Shown here: positions 1-6,983 of the stretch, one piece after another | How positions within the stretch are numbered: the first letter of the stretch is position 1 | How the letters are laid out: the number at the start of each line of letters is the position of its first letter | NCBI GenBank assembly: GCA_945890595.1 | Contig: CAMDCQ010000088.1 | Span: forward strand, 1-8,915 | DNA: 8,915 bases | Origin: Chitinophaga pinensis | Lineage (GTDB): Bacteria; Bacteroidota; Bacteroidia; NS11-12g; UBA9320 | Direction: 5' to 3' | Notes under the pieces: generated by a model | The model's database searches: none | Seen by the model: the letters and a program-made list of their open reading frames with translations, nothing else | Told to the model about the DNA's origin: nothing | Made by a program: the position numbers and the translations under genes

Positions 1-758
1 TTTAACGCGATTATACTGCTGTACTGACTCAAGAGGACCTTAAAATGTCGTTTACGAGAATCTACATAGTGTTCAAGGATATCATCTGTTCGTTTAAAAT
101 TAAGGTTAGAACTAGCACTTAACTTAAACGTAGGTATCGCCCTGGCTAATTCAGTTAGCCAAAAAGCCATTTCGTATTTATAGTCACTCTCTTCAATACT
201 GGTGCGCATACCTGGTTTTCCTGTAAGGTAAATAATGACAAACAACACCAAAAGCAATACAAACCCAAACGCAATAAAGATAGGATGATATAAAGAAAGG
301 AGGATTAACCCGAAAATAATTTGAAGAATTGACGTCGAAAAATCCAATAGTATTTTGGATAGACTTTTTTGAATGTTTATCGTATCAAAAAAACGATTGA
401 CTAACTCAGGTGCGTAATAATCGCCTAAGGCTTTTAGCTTAAACTTAGGGATACGGTACGCAAAATCAAATGCCGCACGTGCGAATAATCTGCGTTGCAG
501 TATCTCCACAATATACAGCTGCATAATTTGAAATATACCTGCAATGGCCACTCCTACCATAACCAATGCGGTAAGCATACCCCAAGAGGCTGAGAGGCTT
601 CCCGCTAGCACCAAACCCATAATAGCCTGAATACCTATAGGTAAGGATAAACTGATTATACCATTGCAAATAGCATATAAGTATAGATACGTAAGGTCAC
701 GTTTGTCTGGCTTTAACAAGCCCAAAAATCGATGAATGGGTTTTAAGAAACTCTGCAT
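1..758 (-). CDS. ABC exporter, transmembrane-domain portion (partial, 3' end outside window)
   Basis: The first 252 residues of an integral-membrane ABC transporter of the HlyB/MsbA-like exporter type; the reading frame is open to the window edge. After a short cytoplasmic N-terminus (about 20 residues, so no C39 peptidase domain), hydrophobic stretches lie at about residues 23-52, 61-82, 137-158 and 160-180. The long polar region between the second and third segments (about 86-135, including LQRRLFARAAFDFAYRIPKF) looks like the intracellular coupling helices of an exporter half-transporter. The nucleotide-binding domain would lie beyond base 1, so Walker motifs cannot be checked. The ATG (756-758) overlaps the stop codon of the upstream TetR gene by one base (TAATG), which indicates co-transcription and probable translational coupling. 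The substrate is unknown; drug, lipid or peptide export are all possible. The exporter membrane-domain call is fairly secure, the subfamily is inference. Confidence 0.8.
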   Translation of the reverse strand, partial: MQSFLKPIHRFLGLLKPDKRDLTYLYLYAICNGIISLSLPIGIQAIMGLVLAGSLSASWGMLTALVMVGVAIAGIFQIMQLYIVEILQRRLFARAAFDFAYRIPKFKLKALGDYYAPELVNRFFDTINIQKSLSKILLDFSTSILQIIFGLILLSLYHPIFIAFGFVLLLVLFVIIYLTGKPGMRTSIEESDYKYEMAFWLTELARAIPTFKLSASSNLNFKRTDDILEHYVDSRKRHFKVLLSQYSSIIAL

Positions 759-1426
759 TATTTGATGGCTGAAAAGGTTAGGTGTAAAATAAATTTTTTT
801 AAATTAGCATGGTCATCTTCAGACACGTCGGTTAGTCTGGGCAAATGTTGACTAAAAAATATCTGACTATGGCATGTTTCTATAATGGTAGAAGCCAACG
901 TATGCGAATGAAGATAATTTGCATTTAAGGCTAAGATTTGATCCGAAATGAGTGAACACAAGGTCTTATAACTCAAGTAAGCACCACCAGTGTTTACCAT
1001 ATCTACATCCTTTACTAAATATACTTTAGCTCCTTCTGCAATAATGATGCGATACAACTTTTGTTCATCAATGTACATGTAATTAAAATCTTGCTCTATA
1101 GGAGAAGCCAGTATATCAATGGTACTTTCTAGTTTTTCAGTGGCAGAATTGAGCATATACGTCGTAAACAATATCTTGTTTTGCAACCAACTCCAATACC
1201 AATTTACCAAGTAGGTAAGCAGCTTATGTTTGTTTTCAAAATACCGATATACCGTCGCTTCTGTGGAAGACATCGCGACGGCCAATTTCTTGAAGGTGAA
1301 TTGCTCAAGACCAATCTCATCGATTAGATTGATACTTTCTTGCAGCAATTTTCTACCTAAATCAGAATCTCTCGGGTCTTTTAAACTGATGCCAGTATCT
1401 ATGGTGAACGAAATATTTTGTAGCAT
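758..1426 (-). CDS. TetR/AcrR-family transcriptional regulator
   Basis: A 222-residue protein, a usual size for TetR repressors. The N-terminal DNA-binding domain spans about residues 25-75. The helix-turn-helix is clear at about 43-63 (FTFKKLAVAMSSTEATVYRY), followed by the typical FENKHKLL stretch that leads into helix 4. The C-terminal two thirds would be the ligand-binding and dimerisation domain and show no recognisable ligand signature. About 25 residues precede the first TetR helix, slightly more than usual, but the only in-frame ATG in this part is the annotated one. The gene overlaps the exporter by one base and is preceded by a tandem palindrome (1441-1477), so it probably represses itself and the exporter until an inducer binds. 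No Shine-Dalgarno sequence is visible. The family assignment is seen in the sequence; the regulon is inferred. Confidence 0.92.
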   Translation of the reverse strand: MLQNISFTIDTGISLKDPRDSDLGRKLLQESINLIDEIGLEQFTFKKLAVAMSSTEATVYRYFENKHKLLTYLVNWYWSWLQNKILFTTYMLNSATEKLESTIDILASPIEQDFNYMYIDEQKLYRIIIAEGAKVYLVKDVDMVNTGGAYLSYKTLCSLISDQILALNANYLHSHTLASTIIETCHSQIFFSQHLPRLTDVSEDDHANLKKFILHLTFSAIK

Positions 1427-1440
1427 TACTTTAACACTGC

Positions 1441-1477
1441 AATAGTAATACTATTATTTAATAAAAGTATTACTATT
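1441..1477. promoter_or_regulatory. Putative tandem operator for the adjacent TetR repressor
   Basis: Two copies of a near-palindrome, consensus AATAGTAWTACTATT, lie at 1441-1455 (perfect 7-base arms around a central A) and 1463-1477 (one mismatch in the left arm). Their centres (1448 and 1470) are 22 bases apart, about two helical turns, so two dimers would sit on the same DNA face. The region can also be read as one inverted repeat with perfect 12-base arms (1441-1452 and 1466-1477) and a 13-base spacer. It begins 15 bases upstream of the TetR start codon, so a bound repressor would block the promoter of the repressor-exporter unit. A weak -7-like element (TACTTTTA on the minus strand, 1462-1469) lies inside it. 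Binding by this TetR protein is inference from position and symmetry. Confidence 0.7.
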
Positions 1478-1532
1478 AACAGAATCGTTCCTAAACAACC
1501 TTTTAGGATAACGAACAGCCGGTGATATATGC

Positions 1533-3038
1533 TTAAATAAGACTTACACCGTCAAATTCTGCAGGAACGGGAATATCCAACAACTGCAAAACCGTTGGTG
1601 CGATATCGGCCAGCTTTCCTTCGCTAATCGATGTAATATCGTCATCTATAAGATAAATAGGAACTAAGTTCGTGGTGTGTGCCGTATTCGGACTGCCGTC
1701 TTCATTTACAGCTAGTTCTGCATTTCCATGGTCGGCTATTATGATAAATGAATAACCTTTACTTCTGCCGTATTCCACCAATTGTTGGGCGCATGAATCA
1801 ACTGTTTCGCATGCTTTTACGATGGCACTAAACACACCTGTATGTCCTACCATATCTGGGTTGGCATAGTTTACACACACAAAATCGTAGTTGGTGCTGT
1901 TCATGGCGTTTATCACCTTATCGGTGAGTTCCACGGCGCTCATTTCGGGTTGTAAGTCATAGGTTGCAACCTTTGGTGAACTTGCCATGGTGCGGTCTTC
2001 ACCTTCAAAAGGGGCTTCACGACCTCCATTAAAAAAGAACGTAACGTGCGGATATTTTTCGGTTTCGGCAGCGCGAAGTTGTTTTTTGCCATGGCTAGAC
2101 AATACTTCACCCAGCGTATTTTTTAGATCTTGACCCTCAAACAACACATGCACATCGTGGTACGTTTTGTCATACTCGGTCATGGTAAAATAATGAATGT
2201 TTACCGTTTTCATATCCATTTCGGGCATATCCTCCTGAGTAAGTACGGTACTTATTTGTCGACCTCTATCCGTTCTAAAGTTGAAACACAATACAATATC
2301 ATCTTCTTCAATCTGGCCGTTTTTACTCAATAGTATGGGCTTTATAAACTCGTCGGTAACACCAGCAGCATAGCTATCCTTCATCGCTTTTTTGTAGTCG
2401 CTAGCCGTTTCGCCTATACCATGCACAAGAGCATCATAGGCCAGTTTAGTGCGTTCCCAACGTTTATCCCTGTCCATGGCGTAATACCTTCCACAAATGC
2501 TCGCCAAGGTAGTTTTTCCGAAATATTCTGATTCGGTGAGCTGATTCAAATAGCCTAAACCGTTTTGTGGATCGGTGTCTCTCCCATCGGTAAAGGCGTG
2601 TATAAAAACACGATTATCTAAGCCTTGCTCGTTAAATAAGCGAGTAAGGGCAATTAAGTGATCTAAGCTGCTGTGCACTCCACCGTCACTTACCAACCCC
2701 ATCAAGTGGATCTTTCTATTCGGATTTTCTCGCGCTACACGGAGCATTTCAACCATGTATTTGAGTTGCAGTACCTCGCTATCTCTAAAGGCTTTATTGA
2801 TACGCACGAGCATTTGCCAAACTACACGACCTGCGCCTATGTTCATGTGTCCCACTTCAGAATTCCCCATTTGACCCTCCGGAAGCCCCACATTTTCCCC
2901 AAAAGTTTTGATGTTGGCACTTGGATGATTCGCTAAGCTATCTATAAATGGAGTTTGCGCATTAAAAATCGCATTAGAAGCATCTTTTTTCCCAATTCCC
3001 CAGCCGTCTAGGATCAACAGTACTACTTTTTTGTTCAT
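1533..3038 (-). CDS. gpmI: 2,3-bisphosphoglycerate-independent phosphoglycerate mutase
   Basis: This cytoplasmic glycolytic enzyme interconverts 3- and 2-phosphoglycerate through a phosphoserine intermediate and needs two metal ions (normally manganese). It has 501 residues from the ATG at 3036-3038, close to the family's usual 505-515. The N-terminal VVLLILDGWGIG carries metal ligand Asp11; GNSEVGHMNIGAGR contains the catalytic Ser60. HAFTDGRDTDP, RYYAMDRDKRWERT and NFRTDRGRQ are the substrate-binding motifs of the transferase domain. PDMVGHTG, IIADHGNAE and NTAHTTN provide the remaining Asp and His metal ligands, so the active site looks complete. A frame-compatible TTG at 3045-3047 would add three residues (initiator-Gln-Ala), but the ATG fits the family better. 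The gene reads toward the TetR gene on the same strand, with no strong terminator between them. A perfect hairpin covers the start codon. Confidence 0.97.
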   Translation of the reverse strand: MNKKVVLLILDGWGIGKKDASNAIFNAQTPFIDSLANHPSANIKTFGENVGLPEGQMGNSEVGHMNIGAGRVVWQMLVRINKAFRDSEVLQLKYMVEMLRVARENPNRKIHLMGLVSDGGVHSSLDHLIALTRLFNEQGLDNRVFIHAFTDGRDTDPQNGLGYLNQLTESEYFGKTTLASICGRYYAMDRDKRWERTKLAYDALVHGIGETASDYKKAMKDSYAAGVTDEFIKPILLSKNGQIEEDDIVLCFNFRTDRGRQISTVLTQEDMPEMDMKTVNIHYFTMTEYDKTYHDVHVLFEGQDLKNTLGEVLSSHGKKQLRAAETEKYPHVTFFFNGGREAPFEGEDRTMASSPKVATYDLQPEMSAVELTDKVINAMNSTNYDFVCVNYANPDMVGHTGVFSAIVKACETVDSCAQQLVEYGRSKGYSFIIIADHGNAELAVNEDGSPNTAHTTNLVPIYLIDDDITSISEGKLADIAPTVLQLLDIPVPAEFDGVSLI

Positions 3039-3054
3039 AGCTTGCAAAGCTATG
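3036..3054 (-). promoter_or_regulatory. Perfect hairpin overlapping the gpmI start codon
   Basis: In the gpmI mRNA sense, the 8-base arm CAUAGCUU (3054-3047), a three-base loop UGC (3046-3044) and the complementary arm AAGCUAUG (3043-3036) form a perfect stem. The last three bases of the stem are the ATG start codon. This structure could occlude initiation and act as an RNA switch, or the inverted repeat could bind a protein as DNA. The symmetry is seen directly; any function is inference. Confidence 0.4.
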
Positions 3055-3206
3055 TAGGCGTTTCGTAAAACATATTTTTAAGCCTAAAAAATAATATTCC
3101 AGAAACTTTTTTAATTTTATCGATTTGGTGACCAAAAAGTCGCTAATCGATTCATTTTTGTAACCACATTAAATTAGAAACGTATTCTTCTTTTTAGCAC
3201 ATCTAT
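3039..3206. other. Divergent intergenic region between gpmI and the DUF5686 gene
   Basis: About 170 AT-rich bases that must hold the promoters of both divergent genes. The best -7-like element for the plus-strand gene is CATTTTTG at 3153-3160, one mismatch from TAnnTTTG, but the nearest upstream TTG (3125-3127) is 25 bases away, longer than usual. No convincing promoter is visible for gpmI; TATGTTTT (minus strand, 3067-3074) is a weak candidate. A 7-base inverted repeat (ATCGATT 3119-3125 and AATCGAT 3145-3151) brackets this area and could be a binding site. No coding potential is seen. Confidence 0.4.
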
Positions 3207-5654
3207 TTGAAATATTTCGCCTTCATATTGCTCTTATGCTGTTGCTATCTTTCCCATGCGCAAGAATACAGCACGCTTCGCGGTTATGTTACCGATGCCC
3301 AAGCAGTTCCTTTGCAAGGAGTTTATGTACGAGCAACCCAATTAGGTGTAGGTACCGTAACCAATGAAAAAGGCCAATACGAATTACGTTTACCCGACGG
3401 GTTAAATAGAATCTCCTTTTCCTACATGGGCTACACTCCGCAATATGTAGACTTAATTATCAAGCCCAAAATTACCCAAAACATCATTTTAGAACTAACG
3501 GATACTGAATTAGGCGCTGTCCAAATATCCAATAAAAAGAAGGACTTGTCGTATGAAATTATTCAAAAAACCATTGACCGAAAGGAGATTTACAGCAATA
3601 CATTCACCACGCAGAAGCGAAGCATTTATGTAAAAAGTGTAGAAGAAAATAGCGTGTCAGGCCCTAAGAGAGAAAAACAAAAAAAGGATGAACCTGAGGA
3701 CGACGACCCTTTTGAACTAGCAGATAGTATCCCAAAACTCAATCTATTTGAAGGTAACTTCGTGCAGCACATCAAACCACCTTCCGGATTTAAAGAAGAG
3801 AAAATAGCTGCTAAAAAATTAGGAAACCAGCAAACCCTCTTTTTTACGTCTACTACCGATGCTGACTTTGACTTTTATCAGAACCTAATTACCTCCAAAA
3901 GACTGGGTGACAATGCCTACATATCCCCACTAAGTACTACCGCTATGCTCGCCTATAAGTACAAACTGCTGGGATCGCGTTTTGAGGGAGACTTAAAAGT
4001 GTACACCATTCGCGTTACGCCCAGAAAAATGGGAAACGCCCTGTTTTCGGGAGAAATAGAAATCTGGGACAGTCTATTTACCCTTAAAAGCGTTAACTTA
4101 GACGTGAGCAAAAACTCACTTATTCTGTACGATGCCTTCCGTATTGCGCAAGAATATACGTTCATAAATAAGAGACGCGTGTTAATCACTGAGCGCTTAG
4201 AATGGCAAATTAAAAACGGAATGAGCAAGTCCACTGGGCATTGTGACGTTCGCTATACAAATTACCGTTTTGACAGTACATACGCCAAAAAATACTTCAA
4301 TGACGAGGTAGGAATAACTTTTGAAGATGCCTACGAAAAAGACACTTCTTTTTGGGCATTACTGCGCCCCATCCCACTCACACAGAACGAGCGCATCTTT
4401 ATGAATTACCAAGACAGTATACAACGGGTGCGCATTAGCAAGCACTACTTAGATTCCGTAGATTCTGTTTTTAATAAACCAACAGTACTCAAGATACTGT
4501 GGACGGGCTACAGCTTTATTAACCGAGAGAAAAAAACACTTTGGAATTTTAACCCTGCAATTGGCCTAATAGATCCCGTGGCTATTGGAGGATTTAGACT
4601 GCGGTATTCGGTTAGCTATTATAAAAAGTACGAGAATTACAAAACGCTCTATATCGCACCTTTTTTAAATTACGGCTTTAGGAATGGTGACCTAAAAGGC
4701 AATCTGGGCATACGCTACCTGTACAATCCCAAAAAGCAATCCACTATCTCGCTGAATGCTGGGAAGTACTTTGGCTTTGTCAATAATTTTGCAACCATTC
4801 GCGATATATTTAACCGCAATAATTTTTATGAAGAGAATTACCTTGTGTTAAGTCATTCGAACGAGATAATCAATGGACTTTACCTTAATGCTGGCCTCCG
4901 AAATACCCTGAGAAAAGACTTGGGTGATTTTAAATTTAACACCGATTTTGACAGTGCTTTCGTTAATAACACACCGTACACCTTTGCTACCCATTCTGCT
5001 TTTGAAGCCACCATTGGGGTATCTTACACGCCCAAACAACTCTATATTCAAGAACCCCGACAAAAGATAATTCTAGGGTCAAAATACCCCACATTCTCGT
5101 TAGCCTACCGACAGGCGTTAACGGGTATTTGGGGATCTAGCACGAAGTACAAATCGCTTGATTTTGGGATTAATCAAAAATTCAACATTGGCATTTTTGG
5201 CACATCGGAATACGCTGTAAACCTGGGTGGATTTTTAGATACAAGTAGGTTGCGTATTATGGATTATCGTTACCAACGCGGTGGCGATCCTATTTTGCTT
5301 ATCCCTCCTATGTATGGTTACCAATTGATTGATTCAACGTTTGCCACTTTTCAAACGGTATTGGAAGGCCATTACCTGCATGATTTCAATGGCTTCATTA
5401 CCAGTAAGATACCTGGGATCAAACAATTAGGTATAAAAACGACGGTAGGAGGCGGCATTTTGTTTGTGCCCGAAAGAAGCTACCAATACTCCGAAGTTTT
5501 AGTCGGTGCCAACCGTATTTTTAAACTCGGACGAGAACGCCTAAAACTGGGTGTTTATTATGTCCTTGCCCGTTCTAACACACAAGGGCTAACCTCAGGA
5601 TTTAAATTTTCCTTAAATCCTTACAATGCCAACACCAGTACGTGGAGTTTTTAG
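3207..5654 (+). CDS. DUF5686 outer-membrane barrel protein with carboxypeptidase-regulatory-like domain
   Basis: A protein of 815 residues, typical for the Bacteroidota family named DUF5686 and carboxypeptidase regulatory-like domain protein. Residues 1-18 form a signal peptide (hydrophobic FAFILLLCCCYL, cleavage likely at SHA-QEY). Residues about 22-105 are a beta-sandwich CarboxypepD_reg-like domain (GYVTDAQAVPLQGVYV, TNEKGQYELRLP, SFSYMGY). A charged linker lies at about 151-170 (KREKQKKDEPEDDD). The remainder is DUF5686, with alternating beta strands that end in Phe (TSTWSF), as expected of an outer-membrane beta-barrel. The start is TTG: an in-frame stop lies at 3195-3197 and no Met occurs before the signal peptide, so no ATG start is available. 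The molecular function of DUF5686 is unknown; a transport or envelope role is inferred from the architecture. It diverges from gpmI and ends 48 bases before the mazG-like gene. Confidence 0.88.
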   Translation: MKYFAFILLLCCCYLSHAQEYSTLRGYVTDAQAVPLQGVYVRATQLGVGTVTNEKGQYELRLPDGLNRISFSYMGYTPQYVDLIIKPKITQNIILELTDTELGAVQISNKKKDLSYEIIQKTIDRKEIYSNTFTTQKRSIYVKSVEENSVSGPKREKQKKDEPEDDDPFELADSIPKLNLFEGNFVQHIKPPSGFKEEKIAAKKLGNQQTLFFTSTTDADFDFYQNLITSKRLGDNAYISPLSTTAMLAYKYKLLGSRFEGDLKVYTIRVTPRKMGNALFSGEIEIWDSLFTLKSVNLDVSKNSLILYDAFRIAQEYTFINKRRVLITERLEWQIKNGMSKSTGHCDVRYTNYRFDSTYAKKYFNDEVGITFEDAYEKDTSFWALLRPIPLTQNERIFMNYQDSIQRVRISKHYLDSVDSVFNKPTVLKILWTGYSFINREKKTLWNFNPAIGLIDPVAIGGFRLRYSVSYYKKYENYKTLYIAPFLNYGFRNGDLKGNLGIRYLYNPKKQSTISLNAGKYFGFVNNFATIRDIFNRNNFYEENYLVLSHSNEIINGLYLNAGLRNTLRKDLGDFKFNTDFDSAFVNNTPYTFATHSAFEATIGVSYTPKQLYIQEPRQKIILGSKYPTFSLAYRQALTGIWGSSTKYKSLDFGINQKFNIGIFGTSEYAVNLGGFLDTSRLRIMDYRYQRGGDPILLIPPMYGYQLIDSTFATFQTVLEGHYLHDFNGFITSKIPGIKQLGIKTTVGGGILFVPERSYQYSEVLVGANRIFKLGRERLKLGVYYVLARSNTQGLTSGFKFSLNPYNANTSTWSF

Positions 5655-5689
5655 TGCACTGCGATATCGCGTTATTCAAGTAAAGCAGA

Positions 5690-5697
5690 TATTTTTG
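5690..5697 (+). promoter_or_regulatory. Putative -7 box (TATTTTTG) immediately upstream of the mazG-like gene
   Basis: An exact match to the Bacteroidota -7 consensus TAnnTTTG ends five bases before the ATG at 5703. If it is used, transcription would start within a few bases of the start codon and give a leaderless or near-leaderless mRNA. No TTG -33 element lies at the usual spacing, which lowers confidence. Confidence 0.4.
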
Positions 5698-5702
5698 CCC
5701 GT

Positions 5703-6032
5703 ATGACCATTACCGAAGCACAAAAAACCATTGACGAATGGATTACCACCGTTGGTGTTCGCTATTTTGATCCACTTACCAATACGGCTATACTGATGGA
5801 AGAAGTAGGTGAAGTGGCGCGTATAATGAGCCGCAGGTATGGTGAGCAGAGCTTTAAAGAGTCGGATAAAGCGGTAGACTTGGGTGATGAGATGGCAGAT
5901 GTGCTTTTTGTACTTATGTGCTTAGCCAATCAATGTGGCATTAATTTAGAAGACGCATTACTTCAGAATTTAGCTAAAAAAACGACTCGCGATGCCACGC
6001 GGCACAGTGACAACCCAAAATTAAAGGAATAA
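5703..6032 (+). CDS. MazG-like nucleotide pyrophosphohydrolase
   Basis: A small all-alpha protein of 109 residues, matching single-domain MazG-type (NTP-PPase superfamily) enzymes, which hydrolyse nucleoside triphosphates or related nucleotides to the monophosphate and pyrophosphate with magnesium. The metal-binding signature is clear: EEVGE at residues 33-37 and EMAD at 63-66 (EExxE followed by ExxD), with a Lys/Arg-rich C-terminal helix (AKKTTRDATRH). Being single-domain, it is not the longer two-domain MazG of enterobacteria. The likely role is housecleaning of aberrant or excess nucleotides in the cytoplasm; the exact substrate is not readable from the sequence. It is first in a compact plus-strand cluster, with 48 bases to the preceding gene and 14 to the next. 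No Shine-Dalgarno sequence is visible, and a -7-like box sits just before the start. Confidence 0.9.
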   Translation: MTITEAQKTIDEWITTVGVRYFDPLTNTAILMEEVGEVARIMSRRYGEQSFKESDKAVDLGDEMADVLFVLMCLANQCGINLEDALLQNLAKKTTRDATRHSDNPKLKE

Positions 6033-6034
6033 CC

Positions 6035-6042
6035 TACATTTG
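6035..6042 (+). promoter_or_regulatory. Putative -7 box (TACATTTG) immediately upstream of the beta-barrel gene
   Basis: An exact TAnnTTTG match in the 14-base gap between the mazG-like stop codon and the ATG at 6047, ending four bases before that ATG. Use of this box would give an internal, near-leaderless transcript for the beta-barrel and methyltransferase genes. No TTG is found about 19 bases upstream, so the box could be fortuitous. Confidence 0.35.
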
Positions 6043-6046
6043 AAAC

Positions 6047-6982
6047 ATGCGAAGTCTTAAAAATAGCCTATTCGTTTTATGTGCCGTTGCAGGTTTGCGC
6101 GCCAACGCCCAAGAAAGTAAAGGATATCTGGGAATCGGTTTTCATACCGCTTGCCCGCAAAGTGAGTTAAAAGATATAAAATACGATAATGGATACGGTA
6201 TAAACCTAAGCTACCTCAGCAGCAGGTATCCATCTAAATCTATGTTGAATGTACAGGCAGGAGTGCAATTGGATTTTGCCAACATGCAGTCCAAAAAATT
6301 TGAGAATTTAGAACTTTCCGATCCCAACATTATAGGCACGGCAACCATTACCGCAACTAATTCTATGTATGCAACCATGGGTGTAGTGCGATTAAACTGG
6401 GGATCCGACGATGATAGGTTTGTGCCCTATGTCAATTTCTTAGTTGGAAACAGACAGTACAATACACGTCAAAGACTCGAACTAGATGAAGTGTCACGGA
6501 ACCCAGGTTACCAAACTGATACCACCACACGTCGTATTGTGTACACCTCCAGACTACATTATGGTGCGGGTATTGGGTGCAGTTATCGTTTGAATAAGTC
6601 GTTCTCGTTAGAAAGTGGAATTACCTACACCTTTGGTGATAAAGGAGCTGCCCTTCCCTTGGGCAACATACAACTTGTAGAAGGAACTAGCCAAGTAGAT
6701 TTTAGTAATTACAAAACAGTAAAAACAGATATCCTGCTTATTAATGTGGGAGTTAGGATCCACTTATTTCAGCAAAACCAGCCCCCTCAGGAATCTACGT
6801 ACAGTTCACCCTCAGAACCTACCCCAACACGGTATAAAGATGTTAATACGCCTAAAACAAGCACTCCAACACCTAGAACGACAACTCCAAGTACCACCAC
6901 AACCCCAACATCCAGCAGTCCTAAAAAGGCGCCTATATCTACGAAAGGAGCCGGTGCAGTAAAAGGCGGTGGAAAAGGATAA
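6047..6982 (+). CDS. Secreted outer-membrane beta-barrel protein with Thr/Pro-rich tail
   Basis: A 311-residue protein of unknown function. Residues 1-21 form a signal peptide (NSLFVLCAVAGLRANA, cleavage likely before QES). Residues about 25-241 alternate polar and hydrophobic positions in amphipathic strands (KGYLGIGFHTA, LNVQAGVQLDFA, HYGAGIGCSYRL, SLESGITYTFGD), ending with a strand closed by an aromatic residue (LLINVGVRIHLF, 230-241). This is the pattern of a small outer-membrane barrel of about eight to ten strands. The region from about 242 to the end is different: low-complexity Pro/Thr/Ser sequence (242-297), then a Gly/Lys-rich end (KGAGAVKGGGKG). Such a tail would lie beyond the last barrel strand, in periplasm or on the surface depending on topology. 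No OmpA-like peptidoglycan-binding domain is present. The next gene's ATG follows the stop codon after one base, so the two are co-transcribed. Confidence 0.8.
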   Translation: MRSLKNSLFVLCAVAGLRANAQESKGYLGIGFHTACPQSELKDIKYDNGYGINLSYLSSRYPSKSMLNVQAGVQLDFANMQSKKFENLELSDPNIIGTATITATNSMYATMGVVRLNWGSDDDRFVPYVNFLVGNRQYNTRQRLELDEVSRNPGYQTDTTTRRIVYTSRLHYGAGIGCSYRLNKSFSLESGITYTFGDKGAALPLGNIQLVEGTSQVDFSNYKTVKTDILLINVGVRIHLFQQNQPPQESTYSSPSEPTPTRYKDVNTPKTSTPTPRTTTPSTTTTPTSSSPKKAPISTKGAGAVKGGGKG

Positions 6983-6983
6983 A

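Noticed and set aside
466..669. 67-residue open frame on the minus strand
   Set aside because: It lies out of frame inside the exporter gene, whose own frame has clear transmembrane segments.
1487..1513. Imperfect stem-loop (CCTAAA/TTTAGG) downstream of gpmI
   Set aside because: Considered as a gpmI terminator, but the stem is short, needs a bulge to extend, and has no T tract on the minus strand.
3953..4234. 93-residue antisense open frame inside the DUF5686 gene
   Set aside because: It lacks any recognisable motif and sits opposite a well-supported coding region.
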